A stretch of 45,993 nt of DNA from JAAUTS01 sp038250235 (GCA_038250235.1 JBBSCO010000019.1:1-45993); one strand, 5' to 3'; counted from the stretch's first letter, positions 16,624-25,010 are shown. The notes: generated from the letters alone by a model not told the origin. Program-made: numbers and translations.

Positions 16624-17064
16624 ATGAGTGATGTCTTTATGGAAGCGGCCATAGAAGAAGCCCGCAAAGGTCTTGCCGCAGGTGGTATCCCCATCGGTTC
16701 CGTTCTGGTTCATCAGGGAAAAATCATTGGGCGGGGACACAATCAGCGGGTTCAACAAGGAAGTGTCATCCATCACGCCGAGATGAACTGCCTGGAAAAC
16801 GCCGGACGACAAAACGCGTCGGTCTACCGCGAATGCATTCTCTACTCTACACTTTCCCCCTGCCCCATGTGCAGTGGTGCTGCTCTACTCTACGGCATCC
16901 CCAAGATCATTGTGGGCGAAAATATCACATTCCAGGGACCCGAGAGCTATATCCGCAGCCAGGGGATCGACCTTGAAATACGGCAGGATGAAACGTGTAT
17001 CCACCTGATGAGAAATTTTATCGCGACCCGCCCTGAGTTGTGGAACGAAGACATCGGGGAGTGA
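16624..17064 (+). CDS. cytosine/nucleoside deaminase, fungal FCY1-like
   Basis: A zinc deaminase of the CDA fold, 146 residues. Zinc and catalytic residues are H51 and E53 (HAE) and C80 and C83 (SPCPMC). Asn40 in GRGHNQR is in the substrate-binding position. From memory, the whole length parallels yeast cytosine deaminase, including IIVGENITFQGPE and the C-terminal RPELWNEDIGE, where yeast ends in RPQDWFEDIGE and uses that Asp to bind the base. This supports cytosine to uracil deamination rather than tRNA adenosine deamination (TadA). A longer frame from 16255 lies mostly inside the ExoD gene and is an artefact. GTG at 16621 is an alternative start. It ends 4 bp from the convergent AraC gene. 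Confidence 0.85.
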   Translation: MSDVFMEAAIEEARKGLAAGGIPIGSVLVHQGKIIGRGHNQRVQQGSVIHHAEMNCLENAGRQNASVYRECILYSTLSPCPMCSGAALLYGIPKIIVGENITFQGPESYIRSQGIDLEIRQDETCIHLMRNFIATRPELWNEDIGE

Positions 17065-17068
17065 TTTT

Positions 17069-17881
17069 CTAGTGACTTTTCTCCTGACGGTGCTCCCCTG
17101 GGGAGATGCCCCGGAAATGCCTGAATGTTTTGGAAAACTGGCGTGCGGAGGCGAATCCGCAACTCCCTGCAATTTCAGATACTGGCATGTCTGTTCTTTT
17201 GAGCAAGGCGGCCGCTCTGGCAATCCGTAACTCGCGCAGGTAGGCGGCAGGCCCCGTTCCGGTTTCTTTCCTGAAAGCCCTGGAAAAATGCTCGCGGCTT
17301 AACCCAGCGCGTGCGGCCATTTCTTTGACGGCAACCATTTCATTGTTCTGCTGGCGGTAATAGTCGGCGATTTCACGCAAGGAGGTTTTCAGGGCACAGC
17401 TTTTTTTCATCTGCTGTTCACGGCAAAGCAGTAAAAAGCGGTAACACAGTTCGGATTCCTCCAGACTGTTCTGAAAAGCCCTGTGGGAAGCTTTGGAGAT
17501 CATCTCGGTCAACACCCAGGCACAGGGGCTCTGCAAAGGAATATCCAAAACCGGCCCGAAGGATTCCCGTAAAGCCCTGGAAAGGCCCAGAGCCAAGGGT
17601 CCTTCCAGGTTGATCCAGGAAAATACCCAGGGCTCCCGGGCCGATGATGGGTAAGCATATCTGGCTTTTTCAGGGACAATGCTTAAAAAAGCCTGCCCGA
17701 CTTTGACTTCGTGGCTTTTTTGCCTGAATTCGAAAACCCCTTTCCCCTGATGCGTCCATTGAAGAATCACGAAAGGCTCCTCCCCGCGCTTGTCGGAATC
17801 CCAGGAATAGGACGCATTCCTGCGTTCTTCTCTTTCGACGCCAAAAGTAACGCGGAGCAACATCTGATCGGCTTTTTTCAT
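17069..17881 (-). CDS. AraC-family transcriptional regulator
   Basis: A 270-residue regulator. The N-terminal half has a cupin-like sugar-sensing arrangement, with GKGVFEFRQ and the FSWINLEGP segment typical of AraC-type sensors. The C-terminal 100 residues carry two helix-turn-helix units, with VKEMAARAGLSREHFSRAF and the family signature VSEIAGSCGFASARQFSKTF, ending RGISPGEHR. It is divergent from the MelA-like GH4 gene across 92 bp, the usual arrangement for a local activator of a sugar gene. The inducer is therefore probably an alpha-galactoside or related glycoside, which is inference. Confidence 0.9.
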   Translation of the reverse strand: MKKADQMLLRVTFGVEREERRNASYSWDSDKRGEEPFVILQWTHQGKGVFEFRQKSHEVKVGQAFLSIVPEKARYAYPSSAREPWVFSWINLEGPLALGLSRALRESFGPVLDIPLQSPCAWVLTEMISKASHRAFQNSLEESELCYRFLLLCREQQMKKSCALKTSLREIADYYRQQNNEMVAVKEMAARAGLSREHFSRAFRKETGTGPAAYLRELRIARAAALLKRTDMPVSEIAGSCGFASARQFSKTFRHFRGISPGEHRQEKSH

Positions 17882-17973
17882 AAACTTGAAAATATATCAC
17901 AAAAAGGAACCTCCAAATCACACCATAACTCTTTTCAAATGTCCATTCATCGGTAACGATTGCATCACATTCT
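17882..17973. promoter_or_regulatory. divergent control region between the AraC regulator and GH4 gene
   Basis: These 92 bp separate two divergent start codons and must hold both promoters and probably the regulator's operator. The stretch is AT-rich (for example AAAATATATCAC). I could not assign -35/-10 boxes or a direct-repeat operator with confidence. Confidence 0.45.
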
Positions 17974-19467
17974 ATGGCATCCAAAACCAGTCCCAAACGT
18001 CGTTCTAAACTTCTCGGCCATGCCGCCCACACCCAATCCGCTGCCGCCAAAGGTCTCCAGGGCGTTTTTCAGCGTCCTATCAAAATCACCATGATGGGTG
18101 CCGGGAGCGGATTCACACCCCGCCTGGTTAATGACGTCCTCCGCATTCCCGGCGAACAGGGCGGCACCATTGCTCTGGTAGATATCGATTCTTCCCGTTT
18201 ACTGACGATGACGAAGCTGATCCGCAAACTTATTACCCAGCTCGGAAAAAAGAACTGGAAAGTCATCGCCTCCCCGAACCGCAAAGCGGTTATGAAAGAC
18301 AGCGATTACATCGTCAATTGTATCGAGGTTAGTGGCGTCGAGTGCGTGCGCCATGACAACGACATTCCGGCCAAATACGGAATCAACCAATGTATCGGCG
18401 ACACCATCGGACCTGGGGGTCTTTTCAAATCCCTCAGGACCATTCCTGTTTTCCTGGAAGTTCTTAAAGATGCCGAACGACTGAGCCCCGGGGCTATCGT
18501 ATTAAACTACACCAATCCCATGAGCATGATGTGTCTGGCCGCAGGCTGGGAAAGCTACATGCCCGTGGTCGGGCTTTGTCATTCGGTTCAGGGAACAAGC
18601 CATCTTCTGGCCTCACGGGCCGAAGTCCCTTGTGCCGAAATGGAGTGGGAGTGCGCCGGTATTAACCATCTGGCCTGGTTTACCAAATTGAAACATCAAG
18701 GCAGGGATCTTTACCCCTCGCTTAAGAAAAAAGCGCAGGCAGACCTGGCCCGTGCCTTCAAGGAAGGGCGTTTGGGTGATCCACGGCGTGCCAACGACTA
18801 CAATGCCAAAACACCGGAGTGGCACAAGGACATGGTAAGGAAAGACATGATGATCCAGTTCGGAGCTTTCATTACTGAGTCCAGCGGACATCTTTCCGAA
18901 TATCTTCCCTATTACCGCAAGCGGAAGGATCTCATTGAAAAGTATTCCCGCGAAGGTTACGACGGGGGCACCAGCTTTTATGCCGACAACTGGCCCAGCT
19001 GGCGCAAGGGAGCCGACCAAAGCCGTTTGAACATGCTCAAAGGGAAAGAGCCCACCAACTGGGAACGCAGTTGGGAATATGCCAGTTGGATCATCGAGGC
19101 CCGGGAAAAAGATTCCCCCTTCCGCATCCATGGCAATGTCATGAATGATTCCGAAGGCGGCGGGGGACTTCTCATCGACAACTTGCCGGCCAACGGCTGC
19201 GTTGAAGTGGCCTGTATGGTGGACCGCAATGGCATCAATCCAACCCGCTATGGTTCCCTGCCCCCGCAGATGGCTGCGCTCTGCAGCTCAAATATGAGCA
19301 TGTACGAACTCGGTGCCATCGCTGCAGTTGAAAAGAGCAAGGAAGCCGCCATCCATTCCCTCTTGCTGGACCCGCTCTCCGCAGCCTGTTGCAGTCCGGC
19401 CGAAATCCGCAAAATGACCCTGGAGATGTTCGCTGCCGAAAAGAAGTATCTGCCAGGCTATCGTTAG
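17974..19467 (+). CDS. GH4 alpha-galactosidase-like glycosidase (MelA family), NAD and metal dependent
   Basis: Family 4 glycosidases break glycosidic bonds by an NAD-assisted oxidation and elimination mechanism. The 497-residue protein has the NAD-binding GAGSGFTPR at 42-50, VDIDSSRL, NPMSMM at 181-186, GLCHSVQGT with metal ligand Cys202, and AGINHLAWF with His232. The later ESSGHLSEYLPY, NGCVEVACMVD and NGINPTRYGSLP match E. coli MelA as I remember it, so an alpha-galactosidase or alpha-galacturonidase is most likely. The first 34 residues are an Arg/Lys/Ala-rich extension absent from MelA. It is divergent from an AraC regulator. A hairpin overlaps the stop codon. Confidence 0.85.
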   Translation: MASKTSPKRRSKLLGHAAHTQSAAAKGLQGVFQRPIKITMMGAGSGFTPRLVNDVLRIPGEQGGTIALVDIDSSRLLTMTKLIRKLITQLGKKNWKVIASPNRKAVMKDSDYIVNCIEVSGVECVRHDNDIPAKYGINQCIGDTIGPGGLFKSLRTIPVFLEVLKDAERLSPGAIVLNYTNPMSMMCLAAGWESYMPVVGLCHSVQGTSHLLASRAEVPCAEMEWECAGINHLAWFTKLKHQGRDLYPSLKKKAQADLARAFKEGRLGDPRRANDYNAKTPEWHKDMVRKDMMIQFGAFITESSGHLSEYLPYYRKRKDLIEKYSREGYDGGTSFYADNWPSWRKGADQSRLNMLKGKEPTNWERSWEYASWIIEAREKDSPFRIHGNVMNDSEGGGGLLIDNLPANGCVEVACMVDRNGINPTRYGSLPPQMAALCSSNMSMYELGAIAAVEKSKEAAIHSLLLDPLSAACCSPAEIRKMTLEMFAAEKKYLPGYR

Positions 19468-19490
19468 AATCCGCTGTTCCATCGGATTCT
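19466..19490 (+). terminator. hairpin overlapping the GH4 stop codon
   Basis: A perfect 8-bp stem (AGAATCCG/CGGATTCT) with a 9-nt loop begins within the TAG stop of the GH4 gene. The sequence after it (GTGTTATCGT) is only slightly T-rich, so it may protect the 3' end rather than terminate efficiently. Confidence 0.35.
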
Positions 19491-19614
19491 GTGTTATCGT
19501 GGGATGATTTTTAATTCCGCGATAAAGGTGGACGGTTCGTTTTTAAAGAGAGAGAACAAATATCCAGGAATTGAAAATTCCGGTTCTTACCTCCTAAAAA
19601 ACGGTCTTCGTTTT

Positions 19615-20112
19615 CTAGCTTTTAGGGTCAACCGGAAAAGCTTTGATCAACGACCCCAAATCGTCCCATTTAGCACCGGAAATACTGTCGAAAACCGATA
19701 GATAGGCCGAGACTTTTTCCTGCTCGAAGCCGGCATAAAGTTTGTCCACGGCTGCAGAAAGCTTTTTCTTTTCAACCGTCGCAGGGAAAGCCTCCACACT
19801 GCCTGCCCCGTCATGCTTGATGTCCAAAGCATCCAGAAAGGCATTCATCAGCGGGACCTGTGTTGTTGCCAGCCAATGAATGAAAAGATTCTGGGATAGA
19901 ATATGGAGGTTCGGGAGTTGGAGTAGAGGACGGAACAATTCATGTCTGGCCTGACGCGGCATTTCCAGAACCACCTTCGGGCGCTTACGAAGATTGGCAG
20001 CAAGATCATCCACAACGCGGCGGTACAATTTTTTTTCGTTGAGATAGGCGGTTTCCAGGATTTCCTGGTTCAGGGAGGGAGAGATTGTGCTCCAAAACTC
20101 AATAGCATGCAT
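19615..20112 (-). CDS. hypothetical protein, 165 residues
   Basis: I do not recognise this protein. It is mainly helical by composition, with no signal peptide and no membrane segment. Charged helices with Lys/Glu pairs occur at about 20-50 and 110-140. It begins MHAIEFWSTISPSL and ends with GAKWDDLGSLIKAFPVDPKS. It is leftward, 163 bp after the M24 peptidase gene, with a possible terminator between them, so it probably has its own promoter. Its length, in-frame continuity and lack of competing frames support it as a real gene. Confidence 0.6.
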   Translation of the reverse strand: MHAIEFWSTISPSLNQEILETAYLNEKKLYRRVVDDLAANLRKRPKVVLEMPRQARHELFRPLLQLPNLHILSQNLFIHWLATTQVPLMNAFLDALDIKHDGAGSVEAFPATVEKKKLSAAVDKLYAGFEQEKVSAYLSVFDSISGAKWDDLGSLIKAFPVDPKS

Positions 20113-20172
20113 AAGAGCTGAAAAGTGTGGCGTGATCCCTGTTTAAGGCAAGCGGCGATTCCGCTGAAGAAA

Positions 20173-20189
20173 GCGCCCCCGAAAGGCGC
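20173..20189 (-). terminator. possible terminator of the M24 peptidase gene
   Basis: A 5-bp GC stem (GCGCC/GGCGC) with a 7-nt loop lies about 90 bp after the leftward peptidase stop. On the minus strand the sequence TTTCTTC follows, giving a short U-rich tail. The stem is short, so confidence is modest. Confidence 0.35.
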
Positions 20190-20275
20190 GAAAAAACGCT
20201 AAAAGAAACCTGAAGGAAATGGTTTGGATTCTTAAGTCCCTACCTTTTATTTCGCGTCCTATCCGATAACAGGCC

Positions 20276-21397
20276 CTAAATCTCAAACACGGCTGGAGCC
20301 TTCGTCAAATTGGTGATACCGTTTTTGCGGATAACCACCAGGTCTTCGATGCGAACCCCGCCTACTCCCGGAAAATAAAGGCCCGGCTCCACCGTCATCA
20401 CGTGTCCAGCCCTGAATGTTCCGGCCGAAAAACGGGGGGCCTCATGGATTTCCAGTCCCAGACTGTGACCTGTCCCGTGGAAAAAACCGACCCAACGCCC
20501 CTTTCGTTTTTCCGTTGGAAATCCTTCCTTTTTGAAAAAAGACTTTATCTCCTCGTGAAGAACCGCCCCGTCGCAGCCTTCCTTCATTTCCGAGAAAGCC
20601 ATTTGCTGCCCTGTAGCTACTGTCGCGTGGAGTTTTCGCAGTGCCTCGGATGCCCTGCCCTTGACAACAGTGCGGGTCAAATCACCGAAATACCCCGCCG
20701 TCTGGTCGCGGGGGAAAATATCCAGGATGATGCTTTGGTTTGCCTTCAGCGGACCCGAACCCCGCTCATGCGGATCGCAGCCCTGGTTTCCTCCCGCCAC
20801 AATAGTATGTGCCGGCAATCCTCCCGCCTTGATTACGGCCGCGTCAATCTCCCCACGTAGGATTTCCGAGGTCAGTACAGCGCCGCCCCAGCGCAACTTT
20901 TTATTCGACCCGATTCTCGAAACTTTCAAAATATCAAGACCACGTTGCAGACCTGCTTCCGCATGTCGTTGGCCCCGGGTGATCAGTCGGATCTCTGCGG
21001 TTGTTTTGATTTCGCGATCCGGAAAAAAGGGTTCAAGGATCTCCACCTCGATCTCTGCTTCCGCCAAAGCCTGGGCATAGGATACAGGAAAAGACGCGGG
21101 AACGGACACGGAACATATCGAACGCTGTTTAAGAACCTCGACCATCATGTGACGTGTTCCTGTTTTGGTTTGGCCCTTTTTTTTCAACGACTTGGCAATG
21201 GCATCAGCTGCCAGGCAAACATCGATATTGGCCGAGGCCTTCGCCCGGTCTATTTCCAATGGGCTAAGAACAGCATACGATTTTCCCTTATAAAGAAACC
21301 AGATGATCTCGTCGGGAACAAAAAACTTTGTGGCATAGAGCAGGTCGGCAGAATTCTCACTGGCGGCCACAATGAGGAGAGTTCGTACGTCTTTCAT
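20276..21397 (-). CDS. M24-family Xaa-Pro aminopeptidase-like protein
   Basis: A metallopeptidase of the pita-bread fold, 373 residues, probably cytosolic and cleaving N-terminal residues before proline. The two-metal ligands are in place: an Asp in ILDIFPRD, Asp in YFGDLTRTV, His in GTGHSLGLEIHE, Glu in TVEPGLYFP and Glu in VRIEDLVV. The N-terminal 130 residues form the usual creatinase-like domain. The start overlaps the stop of the upstream small gene by 4 bp (ATGA), so the two are translationally coupled. Prolidase or another M24 peptidase is possible, and the substrate cannot be told. Confidence 0.88.
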   Translation of the reverse strand: MKDVRTLLIVAASENSADLLYATKFFVPDEIIWFLYKGKSYAVLSPLEIDRAKASANIDVCLAADAIAKSLKKKGQTKTGTRHMMVEVLKQRSICSVSVPASFPVSYAQALAEAEIEVEILEPFFPDREIKTTAEIRLITRGQRHAEAGLQRGLDILKVSRIGSNKKLRWGGAVLTSEILRGEIDAAVIKAGGLPAHTIVAGGNQGCDPHERGSGPLKANQSIILDIFPRDQTAGYFGDLTRTVVKGRASEALRKLHATVATGQQMAFSEMKEGCDGAVLHEEIKSFFKKEGFPTEKRKGRWVGFFHGTGHSLGLEIHEAPRFSAGTFRAGHVMTVEPGLYFPGVGGVRIEDLVVIRKNGITNLTKAPAVFEI

Positions 21398-21747
21398 TGA
21401 ATTTGCTGCTGTAAATTTTTACTGGAACGGAACTCATCCACTTTTTTGCTTAAAATATTGTAAGCTTCCAGAGGATCTTTGGGGGTAAGATAAAGCCATT
21501 TGAATAAAAAGCTGTCTGTTTCAACAACAAGAACTTTTGAACCAAATCGATTTCCTGCGCGCAACGCGAAAAATCTGAAATGCCGAAGAACTTCAGCGAT
21601 GCGGTCCCAATTGCCCATTAATCTGACAGATTTTATGCGGCTAATTAGAAATCGAAGAAAGGGGATAAATTTAAAGTACTCGATGTAAACACCCTGTTTG
21701 CTGACCTTCGAATCCCATACTAGGGTTAACGGATTCATTAAATACAC
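21394..21747 (-). CDS. hypothetical protein, 117 residues, coupled to M24 peptidase
   Basis: Not recognised with confidence. The protein has two hydrophobic beta-like stretches (VYIEYFKFIPFLRFLI and SKVLVVETDSFLFKWLYL) and a helical C-terminus with KDPLEAYNILSKKVDEF. This could be a PH-like fold, which is a guess from pattern only. Its stop overlaps the peptidase start by 4 bp, so they are read together. A second ATG four codons in is an alternative start. It is the first intact gene beyond the left edge of the accessory block, and its upstream neighbour is the nadA fragment. Confidence 0.55.
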   Translation of the reverse strand: MYLMNPLTLVWDSKVSKQGVYIEYFKFIPFLRFLISRIKSVRLMGNWDRIAEVLRHFRFFALRAGNRFGSKVLVVETDSFLFKWLYLTPKDPLEAYNILSKKVDEFRSSKNLQQQIQ

Positions 21748-21756
21748 AAATTAGTT

Positions 21757-21819
21757 TTAGCTCCACTCAAGTTTGCGTTTGATCGGGATTCTGGCCTTTA
21801 CAAACAGTTCCGGGCTCAT
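21757..21819 (-). pseudogene. 3'-terminal fragment of a second nadA
   Basis: Twenty codons plus stop read MSPELFVKARIPIKRKLEWS. The real nadA at 28134 ends MSPELLEKSRIPIERMLDWSKN. The two DNA segments align without gaps over about 60 bases with roughly 12 differences, including 14 identical bases (GATCGGGATTCTGG on the plus strand). The fragment begins at the Met codon, 2 bp from a copy of the 108-bp repeat. It has no upstream nadA sequence, so it is a remnant or the recombination footprint of an inserted segment. Confidence 0.75.
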
Positions 21820-21821
21820 GG

Positions 21822-21929
21822 TTGATAGGAAATCGCTTACGGCCCTCCGGGGCTTTGGTCCGGAGTCTGCAGCTGGAAGCGGGTGTTTCCAAGGCCGGAT
21901 GCTGGCAGATCGGGGTTTGAGGGTCAAGC
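21822..21929 (+). repeat. 108-bp dispersed repeat, copy 1
   Basis: It starts TTGATAGGAAATCGCTTACG and ends GATCGGGGTTTGAGGGTCAAGC. It matches copies at 24904 and 27949 with about 80-85% identity by eye and almost no gaps. A 6-bp inverted repeat (CTCCGG/CCGGAG) lies inside. It is followed 2 bp later by a long hairpin and preceded by the nadA fragment. Confidence 0.88.
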
Positions 21930-21931
21930 AC

Positions 21932-21976
21932 CCGCCATTTCGTGGTGCGAGCGCGCCCCGCATCACGAAATGGCGG
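21932..21976. repeat. long hairpin, 18-bp stem
   Basis: CGCCATTTCGTG and CACGAAATGGCG form a perfect 12-bp stem. It extends inward through a G-T pair and TGCG/CGCA and outward by one pair, closing a 9-nt loop. There is no T tract on the minus side, so it is not a standard terminator for the ATPase gene. It may be a mobile-element end or an RNA-protecting structure. Confidence 0.75.
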
Positions 21977-22123
21977 CTCGAGCGGGCGGGTGTGGGCGGG
22001 GCAAGCTGGGATACATGCCCAGCGGCGGAGCCTCGCGCTGGGGCTTGGATGATGAACCCCACAAGCCGATCCCTATCATTTATTTGCGGTCAAAATGGAC
22101 ACCGTTTTGCAACCCTTCCGGGC

Positions 22124-24895
22124 TCATGTGGCCGGGCGATTACGCCACCATTTTTCGAAGCTGATTACCGGGAGGATGATCATGCCCGCCACAATGGACA
22201 AGAGAAGGTCGCTGCCGCTGAGTGGGGCGGTGTTAAAGATGGTCTGCATTACGGGGAGGTAGATGAAAGCCAGTTGGAGGATAAGCAAAGCGACGATGCC
22301 AACAAAGATGGTGGGGTTGCTGAAGAGTCCGATCCTCAGGACCGAATCGCGCAGACTACGACAGTTGATCATGTAGAAGATCTGGAACATGATGACAGTG
22401 GTGACGCCCATTGTCTGGGCTCTGGCGAGGTCACCGGTTAGGTTGTATGCATGCAGAAACAGTCCGATGCAGGCGACTGTCATGAGAAAAGCGGCGACAA
22501 AGGTGCGCATGATGACGAAGCTGGATAGGACCGGGGCATCGGGCTTTCTGGGGGGGCGATTCATGATGTTAGGTTCTTTTGCCTCGAACGCCAGTGGAAG
22601 CGCCAATGCGACGGTAGCAACAAGGTTGATCCACAACAACTGGGTTGGGAGCATGGGAAGGAGCAATTCAGTTGCGCCCGAGGCAAGCGTCTCGAAGGGG
22701 AAGAACGCGACGGCGGCCATTAGGATCATGGCAAGCCCTAGATTGGTGGGGAGGACAAAAGCAAGGGACTTGATGAGGTTATCATAGACGCGTCTGCCTT
22801 CTTCAACGGCGGCGGCTATGGAGGCAAAATTGTCGTCGGCGAGAACGATGGAGGAAGCCTCTTTGGAGACGCTGGTGCCGGTGATTCCCATGGCAACACC
22901 GATGTTGGCTTGTTTAAGTGCGGGTGCGTCGTTCACGCCGTCGCCGGTCATTGCGACGACTTCGCCGCGGGCTTGAAGTGCGCGCACAAGACGTAGCTTG
23001 TGCTCAGGAGCGACACGGGCAAAGACATTGGTGGTGAAGATGGCGGTCTGCATTTGTGCGTCCGTCATTTCGGCCAATTGAACGCCAGTGATCGGTTTCA
23101 TTTCTGGAGTGGCAATGTTGATTTGTTGACCGATGGCGTGTGCGGTCAGTTTGTGATCGCCGGTGATCATCTTCACGGTGATGCCCGCCTTGTGGCAGAC
23201 CTTAATGGCCTCAATGACTTCGGTGCGTGGCGGGTCTATCATTCCTTGCAGGCCGAGAAAAGTCATGTCTGTTTCTACGTCGGGAATGTGAAGGGCGCTC
23301 TTGTTTGGGGCGGGTTTGGAGGCAATACCGAGCACGCGCATTCCCAGGGCGGCGAGCCGATCTATCTCGGCAAAAACAACCTGTAGATCGGGAATGTTGG
23401 AACAGCGACTGAGGACTACTTCGGGAGCACCTTTCATGTAGATGATGGCCTGGGCGGCGGATTCGATGTTGAGCGTGGCCATGAATTGGTTTTCGCTCTC
23501 GAATGGGATTGTATCGATCCGCTTGTGTCGCTTGCGGAGATCTTCAACGGGGATGCTCAGCTTTTCTGCGCTAACTACCAACGCCCCTTCAGTAGGATCG
23601 CCGGTGATGGTCCAGCGGCCATGTTTTTGTTCCAGCACGCTATCATTACAGATCGCACCGGCGGCAAGAAGATCGAGCAGGGAACCAGAGGGGCTTTGTG
23701 ACTCGGAGTTGGAAGGATGTCGCAATTGCCCTGCGGGTTCGTATCCCACGCCGGTGATATCCATTGATCCGCTATGGGGAGTCCAGACGGATTGGACGGT
23801 CATTTCATTGCGGGTGAGCGTGCCGGTTTTGTCGGAACATATGACGGTGGTTGAGCCCAGCGTTTCCACCGCAGGGAGCTTGCGGACAACCGCGCGGCGC
23901 GACGCCATGCGCTGAACGCCGATGGCCAGGGCAATGGTCACAATTGCCGGCAAGCCTTCGGGGATCGCACCAACGGCAAGTGCGATGGCGAAAATCACCG
24001 TCTCTTGGAAACTGGTCATCCATCCTTGCTGCGTGGCAAATTCTGTTCTCACCGTACCGATGATCAGCATCACGATGCTGATGATAATAATGGCAATTGT
24101 GATGTATTTGCCGATGGTGCCCAACGCTTTGGTGAGCGGCGTAGCGAGGTCAGTCGTCTCGCGAAGCATGGCGCTGATTTTGCCGAGTTCGGTCTTGGCA
24201 CCGGTACCGACGACAACGGCGGTTCCCGTGCCGTAAGTCACCAGCGTGCCGCCAAAGGTCATGTTGGTGCGATCTCCCAGAATCGCGTCCGCTGAAACAG
24301 GGGCAAGCGATTTCTCGGTGGGAACCGATTCTCCCGTCAAGGCTGCTTCTTCAATCCGTAAATTGCGCAGTTGAAACAGGCGCATATCAGCAGGCACTTT
24401 GTCCCCGCTGGCAAGAGTTACCACGTCGCCGGGCACCAATTCCGAGGCCGGTAGTGTGACCTTCTTGTTATCGCGGAACGCCGTCACGTTTTCCGGCACC
24501 ATCTGCGACAGTGCCTCGATCGCCTTGCCGGCTTTGAATTCCTGAACGAAACCAATCAAAGTGTTCAAGGCAACCACGGCAAGAATGACCAAGCCGTTTT
24601 TTATCCCGTCCTGTGGATCCACAACCATCGCAATACCACCGGAGGCAATCAAAACCCAGATCAACGGGTTATTGATTTGGCGCCAAAGCAATTGCAACGG
24701 ACCGTCGCCCTTCGCCTTGGGCAGTATGTTCGGGCCATATTCGGCAAGTCGCTCCTGGGCTTCGGATGATGACAAACCATCGGCGGTAGATTTGAACCGC
24801 TCGAGCACGGCGTCTGAGGCGATGCTGTGATAAGGATCAGAATGACCCGATATCGAACCAGTTCCAGTTGTCGAAGGTGAAATTTTGGTTTGCAT
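22124..24895 (-). CDS. P-type cation-transporting ATPase
   Basis: A P2-type ATPase of 923 residues that moves a cation across the membrane using ATP. Motifs in order are LTGESVPTEK (actuator domain), AIPEGLPAIV in M4, the phosphorylation site CSDKTGTLTRNEM, KGAPEVVL, MITGDHKLTA and TGDGVNDAPALKQA. In M5 the sequence is LPTNLGLAM and in M6 NLVATVALALPLAF, so the Glu and the Asp-Gly that bind calcium in SERCA-type pumps are missing. Calcium is therefore doubtful and the ion is unknown. The frame is open to 25081, but residues 25-61 of that extension are translated from the 108-bp repeat. The ATG at 24895 is the credible start, 8 bp from the repeat. Confidence 0.9.
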   Translation of the reverse strand: MQTKISPSTTGTGSISGHSDPYHSIASDAVLERFKSTADGLSSSEAQERLAEYGPNILPKAKGDGPLQLLWRQINNPLIWVLIASGGIAMVVDPQDGIKNGLVILAVVALNTLIGFVQEFKAGKAIEALSQMVPENVTAFRDNKKVTLPASELVPGDVVTLASGDKVPADMRLFQLRNLRIEEAALTGESVPTEKSLAPVSADAILGDRTNMTFGGTLVTYGTGTAVVVGTGAKTELGKISAMLRETTDLATPLTKALGTIGKYITIAIIIISIVMLIIGTVRTEFATQQGWMTSFQETVIFAIALAVGAIPEGLPAIVTIALAIGVQRMASRRAVVRKLPAVETLGSTTVICSDKTGTLTRNEMTVQSVWTPHSGSMDITGVGYEPAGQLRHPSNSESQSPSGSLLDLLAAGAICNDSVLEQKHGRWTITGDPTEGALVVSAEKLSIPVEDLRKRHKRIDTIPFESENQFMATLNIESAAQAIIYMKGAPEVVLSRCSNIPDLQVVFAEIDRLAALGMRVLGIASKPAPNKSALHIPDVETDMTFLGLQGMIDPPRTEVIEAIKVCHKAGITVKMITGDHKLTAHAIGQQINIATPEMKPITGVQLAEMTDAQMQTAIFTTNVFARVAPEHKLRLVRALQARGEVVAMTGDGVNDAPALKQANIGVAMGITGTSVSKEASSIVLADDNFASIAAAVEEGRRVYDNLIKSLAFVLPTNLGLAMILMAAVAFFPFETLASGATELLLPMLPTQLLWINLVATVALALPLAFEAKEPNIMNRPPRKPDAPVLSSFVIMRTFVAAFLMTVACIGLFLHAYNLTGDLARAQTMGVTTVIMFQIFYMINCRSLRDSVLRIGLFSNPTIFVGIVALLILQLAFIYLPVMQTIFNTAPLSGSDLLLSIVAGMIILPVISFEKWWRNRPAT

Positions 24896-24903
24896 TAATT
24901 TGT

Positions 24904-25010
24904 TTGATAGGAAATCGCTTACGGCCCTCTGGATTGTTGGCCCGGAGTTTGAAGCTGGAAGCGGGTGTTTCCGTGGCTGGATGGTGCAAGATCGGGGTTT
25001 GAAGTCAAGC
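24904..25010 (+). repeat. 108-bp dispersed repeat, copy 2
   Basis: It shares TTGATAGGAAATCGCTTACG, TTGGCCCGGAGTTTGAAGCT and GATCGGGGTTTGAAGTCAAGC with the other copies, with one base missing near the end. It lies 8 bp upstream of the ATPase ATG (minus strand), so it forms that gene's 5' untranslated or promoter region. Confidence 0.88.

Larger units (their letters stand above)
21748..22123. other. 376-bp non-coding stretch: nadA fragment, 108-bp repeat, long hairpin
   Basis: This gap after the P-type ATPase gene contains no intact gene. From left to right it holds a 21-codon nadA 3' fragment (21757-21819), a copy of the 108-bp repeat (21822-21929) and a long hairpin (21932-21976). A 13-base direct copy of TTCCGGGCTCATG occurs at 21808-21820 and again at 22116-22128, at the end of the ATPase gene. 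A leftward frame of 101 residues spans it but is made from the repeat and the fragment. Confidence 0.7.

Noticed and set aside
21757..22062. 101-residue leftward frame
   Set aside because: Its middle is the 108-bp repeat and its end is the nadA fragment; the N-terminus is a hairpin and GC-rich spacer. It is not an intact gene.
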